From contig JALWOP010000005.1 of the NCBI GenBank assembly GCA_027083445.1, positions 39,035 through 103,034 on the forward strand: a DNA stretch of 64,000 nt, in the 5' to 3' direction. This document shows, in pieces, positions 50,157 to 60,088 of this stretch (position 1 is the first letter of the stretch; every line of letters begins with the position of its first letter). Both the position numbers and the translations under genes were made by a program. This DNA comes from Planctomycetota bacterium. GTDB taxonomy: Bacteria; Planctomycetota; UBA1135; GCA-002686595. The notes under the pieces were generated by a model. The model was not told the DNA's origin and did not search any database. It saw only the letters and a list, made by a program, of their open reading frames with translations.

Positions 50157-51956
50157 ATGGAGATCAAGAACAAAGCCACGCGCATCGACCTTTTCAGTCT
50201 GCGTACCCCGCAGATGCGGGCATTCCACATGTCGTGGTTCGCCTTCTTCCTCTGCTTCTTCGCCTGGTTCGGCATCGCACCCCTGATGCCGGTCGTACGC
50301 AAGGAACTAGGGCTGACACCCGCCCAGGTCGGCAACACGATCATCGCTTCGGTTGCGATCACCATCCTGGCCCGCTTGGTGATCGGCTGGCTCTGCGACC
50401 GCATCGGCCCGCGCAAGACCTACACCTACCTGCTCCTGGTGGGCTCCATTCCGGTCATGGCGATCGGGTTGGCGCACAGCTATGCGAGCTTCCTGCTCTT
50501 CCGGCTGGGCATCGGTGTGATCGGGGCCTCCTTCGTGATCACCCAGTACCACACCTCGGTCATGTTCGCTCCCAACTGCGTGGGCACGGCCAACGCGACC
50601 AGCGCCGGCTGGGGCAACCTGGGGGGTGGTGTGACCCAGATGGTGATGCCGCTCGTCTTCGCGGGCTTCGTCGCCCTGGGCTACTCCGACGGGGCCAGTT
50701 GGCGGCTGTCGATGGTGGTGGCGGGCGCCGTCTGTTTCCTGGTCGGCATCGCCTACTACTTCTTCACCCAGGACCTACCCGACGGCAACTTCAAGGAGCT
50801 GCGCGAACGGGGGGAGATCACGAGCAAGGAGCAATCCAAGGGTACCTTCCTGGCCGCGGTCAAGGATCCCCGCTCCTGGGTCCTCTTCCTACTCTATGCG
50901 GCCTGCTTCGGTGTCGAGCTGACGATCAACAACATCGCCGCGCTTTACTACACCGACTACTTCGAGCTGGGATTGAAGTCCGCGGGCCTGGTGGCGGGCC
51001 TCTTCGGCTTGATGAACATCTTCGCCCGTACGACGGGTGGGATCATCGGCGATAAGTTCGGTCACCAGTGGGGCCTGCGCGGACGGGTGCGCTGGCTTTT
51101 CCTGGCCCTGTTCATCGAGGGGCTGGCCCTGATGCTCTTCTCGCGCATCACCGTCCTACCCCTGGCGATCGGGACGATGATCGTTTTCAGCCTCTTCGTA
51201 CAGATGTCCGAGGGCGCGACCTATTCGGTCGTACCCTTCATCAACAAGAAGGCGCTGGGGTCGATCTCGGGGATCGTCGGCGCGGGGGGCAACATGGGCG
51301 CGGTCTGCGCAGCCTTCCTCTTCAAGGGGCAGATCCCCTGGCCCAAGGCACTGCTCATCCTGGGCCTCGTCGTGACGGCGATCAGCTTCCTCTCCTTCCT
51401 CGTCGTTTTCAGCGAAGAGGCCGAACGCGAAGCGGCCGAGGAACATCGCTGCGCCCTGATCGAGCGCGCCAAGAAGGCCGCCGAGCGCAAGCCGCGCCGC
51501 AGCTTCCTGCCCGCTCCCCAACCCGGGGCCCCGCGAGTCACCCCCTGGACGGTGCTGCGGGTCTACATCGGCGTGGCCCTGGCGATCAAGGGCATCTACT
51601 TCATCACCAACATGGACGGCCTGATCGAGCAGATGGGGGATCGCTTCGGTCATGTCCAGGACTTGATCGCTTGGTTCGTCGTCTTCGCCCACGCCGTGGG
51701 TGGGGCGGCTCTGGCGCTCGGATTCATCACCCGTGTCGCTGCGGGGGTGAACGTGGTTGCCGTGGCGGGTGCGGTCGTGATGGCCCTCATCGGCTCGACC
51801 GCCAGCGATCTACTTGGCGCGAACCTCGACTTCCAGTTCTCGATGCTCGTGCTGGTCATCCTGGCGATCTTCACCTGGCGCGGTGGTGGACGCTTCTCGT
51901 TCGACCGCTGGGTGCGTGGGGAGACACCCGATCCGTCGGCGCCGAAACCCGCTTGA
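50157..51956 (+). CDS. narK: NarK-type nitrate/nitrite MFS transporter fused to a DoxX domain
   Basis: The 599-residue protein has a 12-helix NarK/NrtP transporter (about residues 25-420). The nitrate signature GWGNLGGGVTQ is at 151-161 and its second copy GIVGAGGNMGAV is near 372-383. A charged linker of about 45 residues (419-462) leads to a four-helix DoxX-like domain (about 463-575, LRVYIGVALAIKGIYF, AHAVGGAALALGFITRVAAG). The transporter part imports nitrate or exchanges it for nitrite; what the DoxX part does is unknown. ATG at 50157 has AGGAG 6 nt upstream and follows a sigma54 promoter. Confidence 0.9.
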   Translation: MEIKNKATRIDLFSLRTPQMRAFHMSWFAFFLCFFAWFGIAPLMPVVRKELGLTPAQVGNTIIASVAITILARLVIGWLCDRIGPRKTYTYLLLVGSIPVMAIGLAHSYASFLLFRLGIGVIGASFVITQYHTSVMFAPNCVGTANATSAGWGNLGGGVTQMVMPLVFAGFVALGYSDGASWRLSMVVAGAVCFLVGIAYYFFTQDLPDGNFKELRERGEITSKEQSKGTFLAAVKDPRSWVLFLLYAACFGVELTINNIAALYYTDYFELGLKSAGLVAGLFGLMNIFARTTGGIIGDKFGHQWGLRGRVRWLFLALFIEGLALMLFSRITVLPLAIGTMIVFSLFVQMSEGATYSVVPFINKKALGSISGIVGAGGNMGAVCAAFLFKGQIPWPKALLILGLVVTAISFLSFLVVFSEEAEREAAEEHRCALIERAKKAAERKPRRSFLPAPQPGAPRVTPWTVLRVYIGVALAIKGIYFITNMDGLIEQMGDRFGHVQDLIAWFVVFAHAVGGAALALGFITRVAAGVNVVAVAGAVVMALIGSTASDLLGANLDFQFSMLVLVILAIFTWRGGGRFSFDRWVRGETPDPSAPKPA

Positions 51957-52111
51957 TGGGGTCGAGCGGTCGGCCCTTGCGAGGGGACTCACAATCGAAG
52001 CCAACAGGTTGCGGCACAATTGCGTAGGATCGGTGCCACCTTCCTCGGAGCCGATCCTGCGCAGCCCCCCGGCCGCAGTTCCACTCACTCCCCTGCCGCG
52101 AGTGCCGAGCC

Positions 52112-53191
52112 TTGTTCGACCGCCTGTCGCCCCTCTGTCTGCTCCTGCTCACCCAACTGCTCCTCGGTTGCCGTGCTCCGCTCCAGAGCAGCGCGACGCC
52201 CCCCCCGGAGAAGCGCTATTCCTTCGGAGGCGATTTCCGCCTGCGGCAGGAGGCCTCCCTCGATCAAGAGGGCAAGCCCGATCGCTATCGGCTGCGGGTG
52301 CGCATGCGCATGGGGGCCCGCTGGCAGGTCGATGACGAGGTCGAGGTCGGCACCCGCCTGGTCACCGGGGATTCGGGTGATCCCCGTTCACCCCATTCGA
52401 CATTCGGAGACGGGTTCGATGGGCTCGAGGTGAGCCTCGATCGCGCCTATGCGACCTACCGCCCCGTGGCTCTGCCCTCCTTCTGGGTGACGGGGGGGAA
52501 GTTCTCTCACCCCCTGCGACGCAACCCGGTCTACGGGGAACTCGTCTGGGATGGAGACATCCAGCCCGAGGGAATCGCCCTCGGTCAGAGCGTGGGAAGC
52601 GTCGACCTGGCCCTGGGGCACTTCGCCCTCCTGGAGTCCTCCAAGGCGGATGATGCCTGGGTGACCTTCTTGCAGGCAGCGACGGAGACCGACCTCTCCG
52701 AAGAGACACGCGGCCGGTTGAGCGCCTCCTACACCTTCGTCAACGATGCCGCGGCGGCCCTGGGAGACAACCGCGGCAACGCCCTGGCCGGAGGAGACTT
52801 CGTCTCCTCGTTCGGCGTGCTCGATGTGATCGGGGATCTCACCCTTCGCTCCGGAGTGCAGCCCTGGACCCTGGCGGCGGAGTGGATCGAGAACCTACGC
52901 GCCTCCGAGGATGAGCGCGGCTGGGCCCTGGGCGCCGCCTGGGGCAGCCAGTCGGAGCCGGGGGATTGGCGCCTGGCCTATCAACTGCAGTCGATCCAGC
53001 GCGACGCGGTCTTCTCGCCCCTGGTCCAGGACGATTTCCTCCTGGCGACCGATCACAAGAGCCACCTGGTCAGCGTCGAGCGCAAGCTCAGCCGCGCGGT
53101 GCAGTTACGTCTTTGGAGCCTGATCTCCAAGCCGGAGAGCGGTGGCTCGGAGGAGTGGCGCGTGCGCTTGGACTTGAACATCCGTTTCTAG
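52112..53191 (+). CDS. Porin-like outer membrane beta-barrel protein
   Basis: The 359-residue protein begins with a signal sequence ending in LLLGC, which suggests a lipoprotein. It then shows alternating hydrophobic/polar strands typical of a beta-barrel (YSFGGDFRLRQEAS, YRLRVRMRMGARWQV, LSASYTFVND) ending in a C-terminal Phe (LDLNIRF), the usual barrel assembly signal. It resembles the putative-porin family. Coming 156 bp after narK, it may let nitrate or other anions cross the outer membrane; that is inference. The start is TTG with no better alternative. Confidence 0.65.
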   Translation: MFDRLSPLCLLLLTQLLLGCRAPLQSSATPPPEKRYSFGGDFRLRQEASLDQEGKPDRYRLRVRMRMGARWQVDDEVEVGTRLVTGDSGDPRSPHSTFGDGFDGLEVSLDRAYATYRPVALPSFWVTGGKFSHPLRRNPVYGELVWDGDIQPEGIALGQSVGSVDLALGHFALLESSKADDAWVTFLQAATETDLSEETRGRLSASYTFVNDAAAALGDNRGNALAGGDFVSSFGVLDVIGDLTLRSGVQPWTLAAEWIENLRASEDERGWALGAAWGSQSEPGDWRLAYQLQSIQRDAVFSPLVQDDFLLATDHKSHLVSVERKLSRAVQLRLWSLISKPESGGSEEWRVRLDLNIRF

Positions 53192-53225
53192 CCGGCGATC
53201 CCACTCGCTGGCGGGGAATATGGCG

Positions 53226-53258
53226 GCGGGCCGCCGTCCGGATCGGACGACGGCCCGC
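53226..53258. terminator. Hairpin terminator between convergent genes
   Basis: A 14-bp stem (GCGGGCCGCCGTCC paired with GGACGACGGCCCGC, one mismatch) with a GGATC loop is followed by TTT on the plus strand. It lies between the porin-like stop (53191) and the CCxxC-repeat gene stop (53292). Confidence 0.8.
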
Positions 53259-53291
53259 TTTGAAGGCAGGGGCGTCTCGCGCTGGGAGAGA

Positions 53292-54002
53292 CTACTTCTT
53301 GCCCTTCTTGGCGGCGTCGATCTTGGCCAGGTACTTGGCGGGATCCTTCAGGAAGTCCTTCTTGCAGCCCTTGCAGCAGAAACGGACCAGGTGGGTGCCG
53401 TAGAGGTAGTCGACGATCTCACCCTCCTCGAGCGCCTCGTCGCTGATGACGCAGGTCTTGAGGGGGTAGGTCTTGCGCTGGCTTTCGATCAGGGCGCGGT
53501 CGACCTTGGCGATCGCGGCGGCGGGATCGGCTTTCACCTTCCTGACGCAGCCCTTGCAGCAGAGGCGCACGAGGCGGCCGTTCACGACGTAGTCGATGGG
53601 CTCGCCCATGTCGCCTTCGCCGAGCTTCTCACCGCTGATCACGCAGGTGTCGAGGGGGTAGATCGGCTTCTGCGTGCGGATGACGGCGGCATCCAGCTTG
53701 GCGATGACGGCTGCGGGGTCGGCTTTCACCTTCTTGACGCAGCCCTTGCAGCAGAGGCGCACGAGCCGGCCGTTCACGACGTAGTTGATGGGCTCGCCCA
53801 TGTCGCCTTCGCCGAGCTTCTCACCACTGATGGGGCAGGTGTCGAGCGGATAGACCGGCAACTGCTCGCGGATGATCTTGGCGTCGGCGTCTTGGGCGGC
53901 TGCGGGCACGGGCGCCTTCACAACCTTGGTGTCTTGGGCGCCCTTGCCGTCTTGACCGAGGGCGAAGAGGGGCAGGGCGAGAAGAAGTGCGGTAGGACTC
54001 AT
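53292..54002 (-). CDS. Secreted triple-repeat CCxxC (YHS/TRASH-like) metal-binding protein
   Basis: The 236-residue protein has a signal peptide (residues 1-16) and three 64-residue repeats. Each starts with a cysteine in YPLDTCPISGEKLG (Cys56, 120, 184) and has CCKGC (Cys84, 148, 209) followed by a short helix ending in DPA. The pattern resembles YHS or TRASH domains that bind copper or other soft metals. Being next to CopA and CusABC, a periplasmic copper/silver-binding role is likely. Downstream of copA on the same strand, it may be in the operon or have its own promoter in the 210-bp gap. Confidence 0.75.
   Translation of the reverse strand: MSPTALLLALPLFALGQDGKGAQDTKVVKAPVPAAAQDADAKIIREQLPVYPLDTCPISGEKLGEGDMGEPINYVVNGRLVRLCCKGCVKKVKADPAAVIAKLDAAVIRTQKPIYPLDTCVISGEKLGEGDMGEPIDYVVNGRLVRLCCKGCVRKVKADPAAAIAKVDRALIESQRKTYPLKTCVISDEALEEGEIVDYLYGTHLVRFCCKGCKKDFLKDPAKYLAKIDAAKKGKK
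53536..53844 (-). repeat. 192-bp tandem repeat inside the CCxxC gene
   Basis: The stretch around 53536-53652 is repeated with few base changes at 53728-53844, a period of 192 bp (64 codons). The near identity at DNA level points to recent duplication of one repeat unit; the third unit (53300-53460) has diverged further. Confidence 0.8.
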
Positions 54003-54188
54003 GGCTTTCGGATTGGGTTTTGGCTTGGATTCGCTCGCGGAGAGCGGGGGAAGGTCATCACGGCCGCAGCGGGGCTCGTCGGAGCGAGACCCGCCCCAGA
54101 GGATCGGGCCTCCGCCGTGGTGTGTACGAAGCCGGACATCGTCGTGGGAACGCAGCCCGGTGTTTTTCCGGTATCTTTCCGCCAGCGG

Positions 54189-54208
54189 CTCTCCAGCCCC
54201 TGGGAGAG
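54189..54208 (-). terminator. Weak hairpin after copA
   Basis: CTCTCC-N8-GGAGAG lies just after the copA stop at 54213. No T-run follows on the minus strand, so read-through to the CCxxC gene is possible. Confidence 0.35.
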
Positions 54209-54212
54209 GGGT

Positions 54213-56411
54213 CTAGAGTTTTGCATTGCGCAAACGTAAGGCGTTGGCGATCACCGAGACCGAACTCAGGCTCATGGCCAGGGCGGCCAGCATGGGGGAG
54301 AGCAAGAGGCCGGTCAGGGGGTAGAACAGGCCCGCCGCGATGGGCACGCCGGCGGCGTTGTAGACGAAGGCGAAGACCAGGTTCTGCTTGATGTTGGCCA
54401 TGGTCAGCCGGCTCAGGCGGCGCGCCTTGGCGATTCCGGAGAGGTTGCCCTTCACCAGGGTCACGCCCGCGCTCTCCATGGCCACGTCGGTACCGCTGCC
54501 CATGGCGATGCCGACCTGGGCCAGAGCCAGGGCTGGGGCGTCGTTGACGCCGTCCCCGGCCATCGCGACCACCCGCCCCTCGGCCTGCAGGCGTCGGACC
54601 ACCTCGGCCTTTTGATCGGGCAGGACCTCGGCGGTCACCTCCTCGATTCCCAGGTGGGAAGCGACGACCTGGGCCGTCTTGCGATTGTCCCCGGTCAGCA
54701 TGACCACTCGGATGCCCTCGCGGCGCAGCTCCTCGAGGGCGCCAGGGGTACTCTCCTTGATGGGGTCGGCCACGCCGACGAGTCCGGCGGGGCGGTTGTC
54801 GTAGGCGGCCAGCATCACCGTTTGACCCTCTTCGCGTAGGCGATCCGCCAGCTCGGAGATCTCCTGGGTATCCACTCCCAGGTGCTCCATCAGCGCCTGG
54901 TTGCCCAGGGCGACGGCATGGCCCTGGATTTGACCGACGACTCCCTTTCCGGTGATCGAGTGAAACTCGTCGACCTGGGCCGGTTCGATGCCGCGCTCCC
55001 CTGCACCGCGCAGGATTGCGGCGGCGAGGGGATGCTCGCTACCCCGCTCCAGCCCGGCCACCCAGCGCAGCAGCTCCTCTTCCCCGAGGCCACCGGTGGT
55101 ATGCACTCCCGCGAGTTCGGGATGACCCTCGGTCAGGGTGCCGGTCTTGTCGACGACCAGGGTATCGACCTTACGCAGGACCTCGATCGCCTCGGCGTCG
55201 CGGAAGAGGACTCCCATCCGTGCCCCACGTCCCGTGGCGACCATGATCGAGATCGGTGTCGCCAGCCCCAAAGCACAGGGGCAGGCGATGATCAACACCG
55301 CGACGCCGTTGATCAGGGCGTGCGCCATGCGTGGTTCGGGTCCCAGGGTAGCCCAGAGGATGAAGGTCAAGACGGCGATCGCGATCACCGCCGGCACGAA
55401 GTAGCCGGAGGCGATATCGGCCAGGCGCTGGATGGGGGCTCGGCTGCGCTGGGCCTCCGCCACCATGGTCACGATGCGGGAGAGCAGGGTGTCCGCCCCC
55501 ACCTTCTCGGCCTCCAGGATCAAGGTCCCAGTCCCGTTGACCGTCGAGCCCACGACGCGTTCCCCGGGGTACTTCTCGGCCGGGATGGGCTCTCCCGTGA
55601 CCATCGACTCGTCGACGCTGCTCTCCCCCTCCAGCACCTTGCCGTCGACGGGGATCTTCTCACCGGGCCGGACCCGTAGCCGATCGCCGACGGCGACCTC
55701 TTCCAGGGGCACGTCGACTTCACTGCCGTCGGCTTCGATGCGCCGGGCGGTCTTGGCCTGCATGCCGAGCAGGTCGCGGATGGCCGCACCGGTGCGGCTG
55801 CGGGCACGGAGTTCGAGAACCTGACCCAAAAGGATCAGGGTGACGATCACTCCAGCAGCTTCGAAATAGACCGCCACCTCGCCCTCTCTCCGGAAAGAGG
55901 GGGGGAACCAGCCTGGTGCGAGGGCCGCGATCAAGCTGTAGCCGTAGGCGACGCTGACCCCGAGCCCGATCAGGGTGAACATGTTGGCGTGGCGGTTGCG
56001 CACGGACTGGACCGCACGCACGTAGAGTGGCCAGGCCGACCAGAGACAGATGGGGGTGGCCAGGGCCAGTTCGAGCCAGACCCGCAGGCGAGCGGAGAGG
56101 AGGCTCGAGATGGGGCGCCCGGGCAGGAGGTCTCCCATGGAGAGCACCAGGAGCGGCAGGGCCAGGGCCGTGGAAAAGATCAGCCGCCTGGTCATGTCCG
56201 ACAACTCGCCGCTTTGCTCGTGCTCTGCGGCGGTTCCATCCCGGGGCTCCAGGGCCATCCCACACTTGGGGCAGGTGCCGGGCCCCATCTGGACGATCTC
56301 GGGATGCATCGGACAGGTGTAGGTCACCGCTGCCTCCCCGCTGGAGGGCGGCGCCTTGGGGGACGCCGCCGCACTGTCGTGGCAGTGATGCTCATGGGAG
56401 TGGGGGCTCAC
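54213..56411 (-). CDS. copA: Copper-exporting P1B-type ATPase
   Basis: The 732-residue pump begins with a His-rich stretch and one heavy-metal-binding HMBD motif (YTCPMHPEI...[10 protein letters not shown]). It then carries eight membrane helices with the transport motif [10 protein letters not shown], phosphorylation motif [13 protein letters not shown] and [10 protein letters not shown]. The Cys-Pro-Cys motif means copper(I) or silver transport. There is no ferredoxin-like CxxC domain. GTG at 56411 was chosen because AAGGAG lies 8 nt upstream and it overlaps the cusA stop (GTGA). Confidence 0.9.
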   Translation of the reverse strand: MSPHSHEHHCHDSAAASPKAPPSSGEAAVTYTCPMHPEIVQMGPGTCPKCGMALEPRDGTAAEHEQSGELSDMTRRLIFSTALALPLLVLSMGDLLPGRPISSLLSARLRVWLELALATPICLWSAWPLYVRAVQSVRNRHANMFTLIGLGVSVAYGYSLIAALAPGWFPPSFRREGEVAVYFEAAGVIVTLILLGQVLELRARSRTGAAIRDLLGMQAKTARRIEADGSEVDVPLEEVAVGDRLRVRPGEKIPVDGKVLEGESSVDESMVTGEPIPAEKYPGERVVGSTVNGTGTLILEAEKVGADTLLSRIVTMVAEAQRSRAPIQRLADIASGYFVPAVIAIAVLTFILWATLGPEPRMAHALINGVAVLIIACPCALGLATPISIMVATGRGARMGVLFRDAEAIEVLRKVDTLVVDKTGTLTEGHPELAGVHTTGGLGEEELLRWVAGLERGSEHPLAAAILRGAGERGIEPAQVDEFHSITGKGVVGQIQGHAVALGNQALMEHLGVDTQEISELADRLREEGQTVMLAAYDNRPAGLVGVADPIKESTPGALEELRREGIRVVMLTGDNRKTAQVVASHLGIEEVTAEVLPDQKAEVVRRLQAEGRVVAMAGDGVNDAPALALAQVGIAMGSGTDVAMESAGVTLVKGNLSGIAKARRLSRLTMANIKQNLVFAFVYNAAGVPIAAGLFYPLTGLLLSPMLAALAMSLSSVSVIANALRLRNAKL

Positions 56412-59400
56412 TGCTCTTGCTCCTTGTCCCGACGGCTCACGAGCCACTCTTGCCAGGCGCAGTAGAGGGTGGGAACGACGAAAATCGTGATCAGCACCAC
56501 GGTCATCCCGCCCAGGGATGGAATCGCCATGGGCACCATCACATCCGCACCGCGCCCCGTGGAGGTGAGCACGGGGAGCAGCGCCAGGGTCGTCGTCGCC
56601 GTGGTCATCAAGCAGGGGCGAATGCGGCGCTGGCCCGCGTGGAGCACGGCCGCGCGGACCTCATCTCGCGTCGAGGGTTTCTCCCGCTCGAAGGTCTGCT
56701 GCATGTAGGTGGCGATGATCACCCCGTCATCGGTGGCGATCCCGAAGAGGGCCAGGAATCCGACCCAGACCGCTACCGAGAGGTTGAGCGGATGCATCTG
56801 GAACAGCCCGCGAACCGACGTTCCAAGGATGTCGAAGTTCATGAACCAGTCCTGACCGTAGAGCCACAAGAGCAGGAACCCTCCCGACCAGGCGACGAAG
56901 ACGGCGCTGAAGACCATCATCGTGGTCAAGACCGATCGGAAGAGCATGTAGAGGATCAAGAAGATGGCTAGGAGGGCCATGGGCAGGACCACTCGCAGCT
57001 TCTTGGCGGCACGGATCTGGTTCTTGTAGTTGCCCGCGAACTCGTAGGAGACTCCGTGGGGAAGGACGAGTTCCCCGCTGGCGATGGCCTGGTCCAGGCG
57101 GTCCTTGCAGGCCTCGACCGCATCGACCTCGGCCACCTCCGGGCGCTTGTCGAAGAGGACATAGGAGACGAGGAAAGTGTCTTCGCTCTTGATGTTCTGC
57201 GGGCCGGGCTTGTAACGCAGTTCCGCAAGCTGGCCCAGGGGGACCTGGGCTCCGGTGGGGGTGGCGACCAGGATGCCTGACAGGGACTCGATCGTGTCGC
57301 GCAGTTCCCGTTGGTAACGCACCCGCACCGGATAGCGTTCACGCCCCTCGACCGTCGTCGTGAGCGGCTTCCCGCCCACGGCTACCTCCAGGACGTCTTG
57401 AACCCGGGCGATGCTCAAGCCGTAGCGGGAGAGGGCCTCCCGATCGATCTCGATCTCCAGGTAGGGCTTGCCGACAACCCGGTCGGCGGTCACCGTCCCC
57501 GGTTGGACCGCGGGTACCTCGCCCAGGATGCGCTCCATCTCGATGCCCACCTTCTCGATCGTCTCCAGGTCCGGTCCGTAGACCTTGACCCCCATCGTGG
57601 CGCGCATGCCGGTCTGCAGCATGATGCGCCGGGTTTCGATCGGTTGCAGACGTGAGGCGGTGGTCATGCCGGGGATCGCCGCCGCGGCCGCGATCTCGTC
57701 CCAAATGTCCTTGGGGCTGTGGATCGAGTCACGCCACTGGCGGAAGGGCCGCCCGTTCTCGTCGGGGATGAGTCGGCTCTGCTCGTCGCGCTGGAACTCC
57801 CCCTTCTCCTCGTCCCAGGCAAAGCGCAGGAGTCGGCCATTCTCGTCGCTGATGAACTCGTCCTTGTAGGTGACCACCGTCTCGACCATCGAGATCGGAG
57901 CCGGATCGAGGGGGCTTTCCGCCCGCCCGATCTTGCCGACGACCTCTTCCACCTCGGGGATGGCGCGGATCAGGCGATCCTGCTCTTGGATGAGATCCAG
58001 GGCCTCCCCGATCGAAGCGTGGGGCATCGTGACCGGCATGAGCAGGAAGGAGCCCTCGTCCAGGCGCGGCATGAACTCCTTGCCCAAGCCGGGGAAGAGG
58101 TGCCGGGCACGCACGAATGGGGACCAGCCTTGAACCTCATTCAGCTCATATGGCGTCACCCGCGCAATGAGGTGCGGCACGAAGCCGAAGGCCTTGTCGA
58201 AGCCCATCCAGACCGCCGCGCCGATCAGGACTAGGAGCGTCGGTAGGCTGAGGAAGAGCAGCTTATGTCTCAAGCACCAACTGAGCAGATGCTTGTAGAT
58301 GAGCATGATGAACCAGTAGAAGAGCAGCAACCCTCCGAGAATGACGACGACGAAGAGGATGTTCCCTATCTCCCGCTCTGGACCCAGGGGCGCCCACTCA
58401 CCGGCCAGGAAGACCGCGACCAGGAAGGCCAGGGCCAGGGTGACGATGCGCAGGAGGTGGGGGGAGAACTCGCGTCTCTCGCGCCGTTTCTTGCCACGCG
58501 CCGGCAGCAAGATGTGGGCCGCGGGCGGGATGACCGTCAGGGCGACCACGATCGAGGCGATCAGGGCGAAGGTCTTGGTGAAGGCCAGGGGTTTGAAGAG
58601 CTTGCCCTCCTGACCCTCCATGGCGAAGACGGGCAGGAAGCTGATCACGGTCGTGAGGACCGCGGTCAAGACCGCCCCACCGACCTCGGAGGTCCCTCGA
58701 AAGACCGCTTCCATGCGTTCCTTGCGGGTGTCCTCGGGGCGAATGTGCTTCAGGATGTTCTCGGTCAACACGATGCCCATGTCGACCATCGTTCCGATGG
58801 CGATGGCGATCCCCGAGAGGGCGACGATGTTGGCATCGACGCCAAAGCGCTTCATGGCGATGAAGCACATCAAGACCGCCAGCGGTAGGAGCCCCGAGAT
58901 CAAGAAGGCACTGCGCAGGTGACCCACCATCACCAGGACGACGATCACCGTCACGAGCACCTCTTCGCTGAGGGCATCGTTCAGGGTGGCCAGGGTCTCG
59001 TGGATCAGGCCGGTGCGATCGTAGAAGGGCACCACGGTCACCTTGGAGACCGTGCCGTCGTCCAGGGTGCGCTCGGGTAGGCCGCTCGAGATCTTGGCGA
59101 TCTGCTCCTTGACGCGTTCGATGACCGCCAGGGGGTTGGCGCCGTAGCGCACGACGACCACTCCGCCCACCGCTTCGGCCCCTCCCTTATCGAGGGCGCC
59201 ACGGCGAAGGGCGGGCCCCAGATTGACACTGGCGATCTCCCGCAGGGTGATCGGCACCCCGTCCCGTGTCGTCACGGTCGTCGCTTCGAGATCCTCTACG
59301 CTCTTCAGGAAGCCGAGGCCGCGCACGACGTACTCGACCCGATTGATCTCGATCGTTCGCGCGCTGACGTCCAGGTTGGAGTTGCGCACGGCGGAAAAAA

Positions 59401-60088
59401 CCTGCTCCAGGGTGATGCCATGGGCCCGCATTGCGTCGGGATCGACATCGATCTGGTACTCGCGCACGTAGCCGCCGATCGACGCGACCTCGGAGACCCC
59501 TTCGACCCCCGCCAGGGCGTAACGCACATACCAGTCCTGGATGGAACGCAGCTCATGGAGGTCCCAGCCGCCGACGGCATGACCCTCCTCGTCGTGGCCT
59601 TCGAGGGTGTACCAGAAGACCTGACCCAGGGCGGTGGCGTCGGGTCCCAGGGCCGGCTGCACGCCGGCCGGAAGGGTGCCCGAGGGGAGGCTGTTCAGCT
59701 TCTCCAGAAGACGACTGCGCGACCAATAGAATTCGACATCCTCCTCGAAGATGACGAAGATCGACGAGAAGCCGAACATCGAGGAACTACGCACCTCCCG
59801 CACACCGGGGACGCCGAGCAGGGCAACGGTCAGGGGGTAGGTGACCTGGTCTTCGACATCCTGGGGCGAGCGTCCCGGCCACTCCGTGAAAACGATCTGC
59901 TGGTTGTCCCCGGTGTCGGGGATGGCGTCGACCGGAACGGGGTCGCGCGGAATGCCCGGCACCTCCCAGGCAAAGGGAGCGTTCATCACCCCCCAGAGGG
60001 TGGCGAAGATGACCAGGAGGCCGACGATCAGCTTGTTCTCCAGGCAAAACCGCAGGATGCGGTCCAGAAGGCTGGGAGCGGCATCCAT
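56408..60088 (-). CDS. cusA: Heavy-metal efflux RND transporter, CusA/CzcA family
   Basis: The 1226-residue inner-membrane RND pump shows [20 protein letters not shown], the TM4 acidic segment [14 protein letters not shown], two large periplasmic loops and the methionine-containing segments of the HME group. It is longer than typical CusA (about 1045), mainly because of an insertion around residues 530-620 with extra hydrophobic helices and a charged periplasmic segment around residues 740-790 ([11 protein letters not shown]). Copper or silver is the likely substrate because of CopA and CusB. ATG at 60088 has GGAGGG 6 nt upstream and overlaps the cusB stop (TGATG). Confidence 0.88.
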   Translation of the reverse strand: MDAAPSLLDRILRFCLENKLIVGLLVIFATLWGVMNAPFAWEVPGIPRDPVPVDAIPDTGDNQQIVFTEWPGRSPQDVEDQVTYPLTVALLGVPGVREVRSSSMFGFSSIFVIFEEDVEFYWSRSRLLEKLNSLPSGTLPAGVQPALGPDATALGQVFWYTLEGHDEEGHAVGGWDLHELRSIQDWYVRYALAGVEGVSEVASIGGYVREYQIDVDPDAMRAHGITLEQVFSAVRNSNLDVSARTIEINRVEYVVRGLGFLKSVEDLEATTVTTRDGVPITLREIASVNLGPALRRGALDKGGAEAVGGVVVVRYGANPLAVIERVKEQIAKISSGLPERTLDDGTVSKVTVVPFYDRTGLIHETLATLNDALSEEVLVTVIVVLVMVGHLRSAFLISGLLPLAVLMCFIAMKRFGVDANIVALSGIAIAIGTMVDMGIVLTENILKHIRPEDTRKERMEAVFRGTSEVGGAVLTAVLTTVISFLPVFAMEGQEGKLFKPLAFTKTFALIASIVVALTVIPPAAHILLPARGKKRRERREFSPHLLRIVTLALAFLVAVFLAGEWAPLGPEREIGNILFVVVILGGLLLFYWFIMLIYKHLLSWCLRHKLLFLSLPTLLVLIGAAVWMGFDKAFGFVPHLIARVTPYELNEVQGWSPFVRARHLFPGLGKEFMPRLDEGSFLLMPVTMPHASIGEALDLIQEQDRLIRAIPEVEEVVGKIGRAESPLDPAPISMVETVVTYKDEFISDENGRLLRFAWDEEKGEFQRDEQSRLIPDENGRPFRQWRDSIHSPKDIWDEIAAAAAIPGMTTASRLQPIETRRIMLQTGMRATMGVKVYGPDLETIEKVGIEMERILGEVPAVQPGTVTADRVVGKPYLEIEIDREALSRYGLSIARVQDVLEVAVGGKPLTTTVEGRERYPVRVRYQRELRDTIESLSGILVATPTGAQVPLGQLAELRYKPGPQNIKSEDTFLVSYVLFDKRPEVAEVDAVEACKDRLDQAIASGELVLPHGVSYEFAGNYKNQIRAAKKLRVVLPMALLAIFLILYMLFRSVLTTMMVFSAVFVAWSGGFLLLWLYGQDWFMNFDILGTSVRGLFQMHPLNLSVAVWVGFLALFGIATDDGVIIATYMQQTFEREKPSTRDEVRAAVLHAGQRRIRPCLMTTATTTLALLPVLTSTGRGADVMVPMAIPSLGGMTVVLITIFVVPTLYCAWQEWLVSRRDKEQEQ

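Noticed and set aside
53536..53844. CRISPR-like or satellite repeat
   Set aside because: The 192-bp period is an exact 64-codon protein repeat in a single open reading frame.
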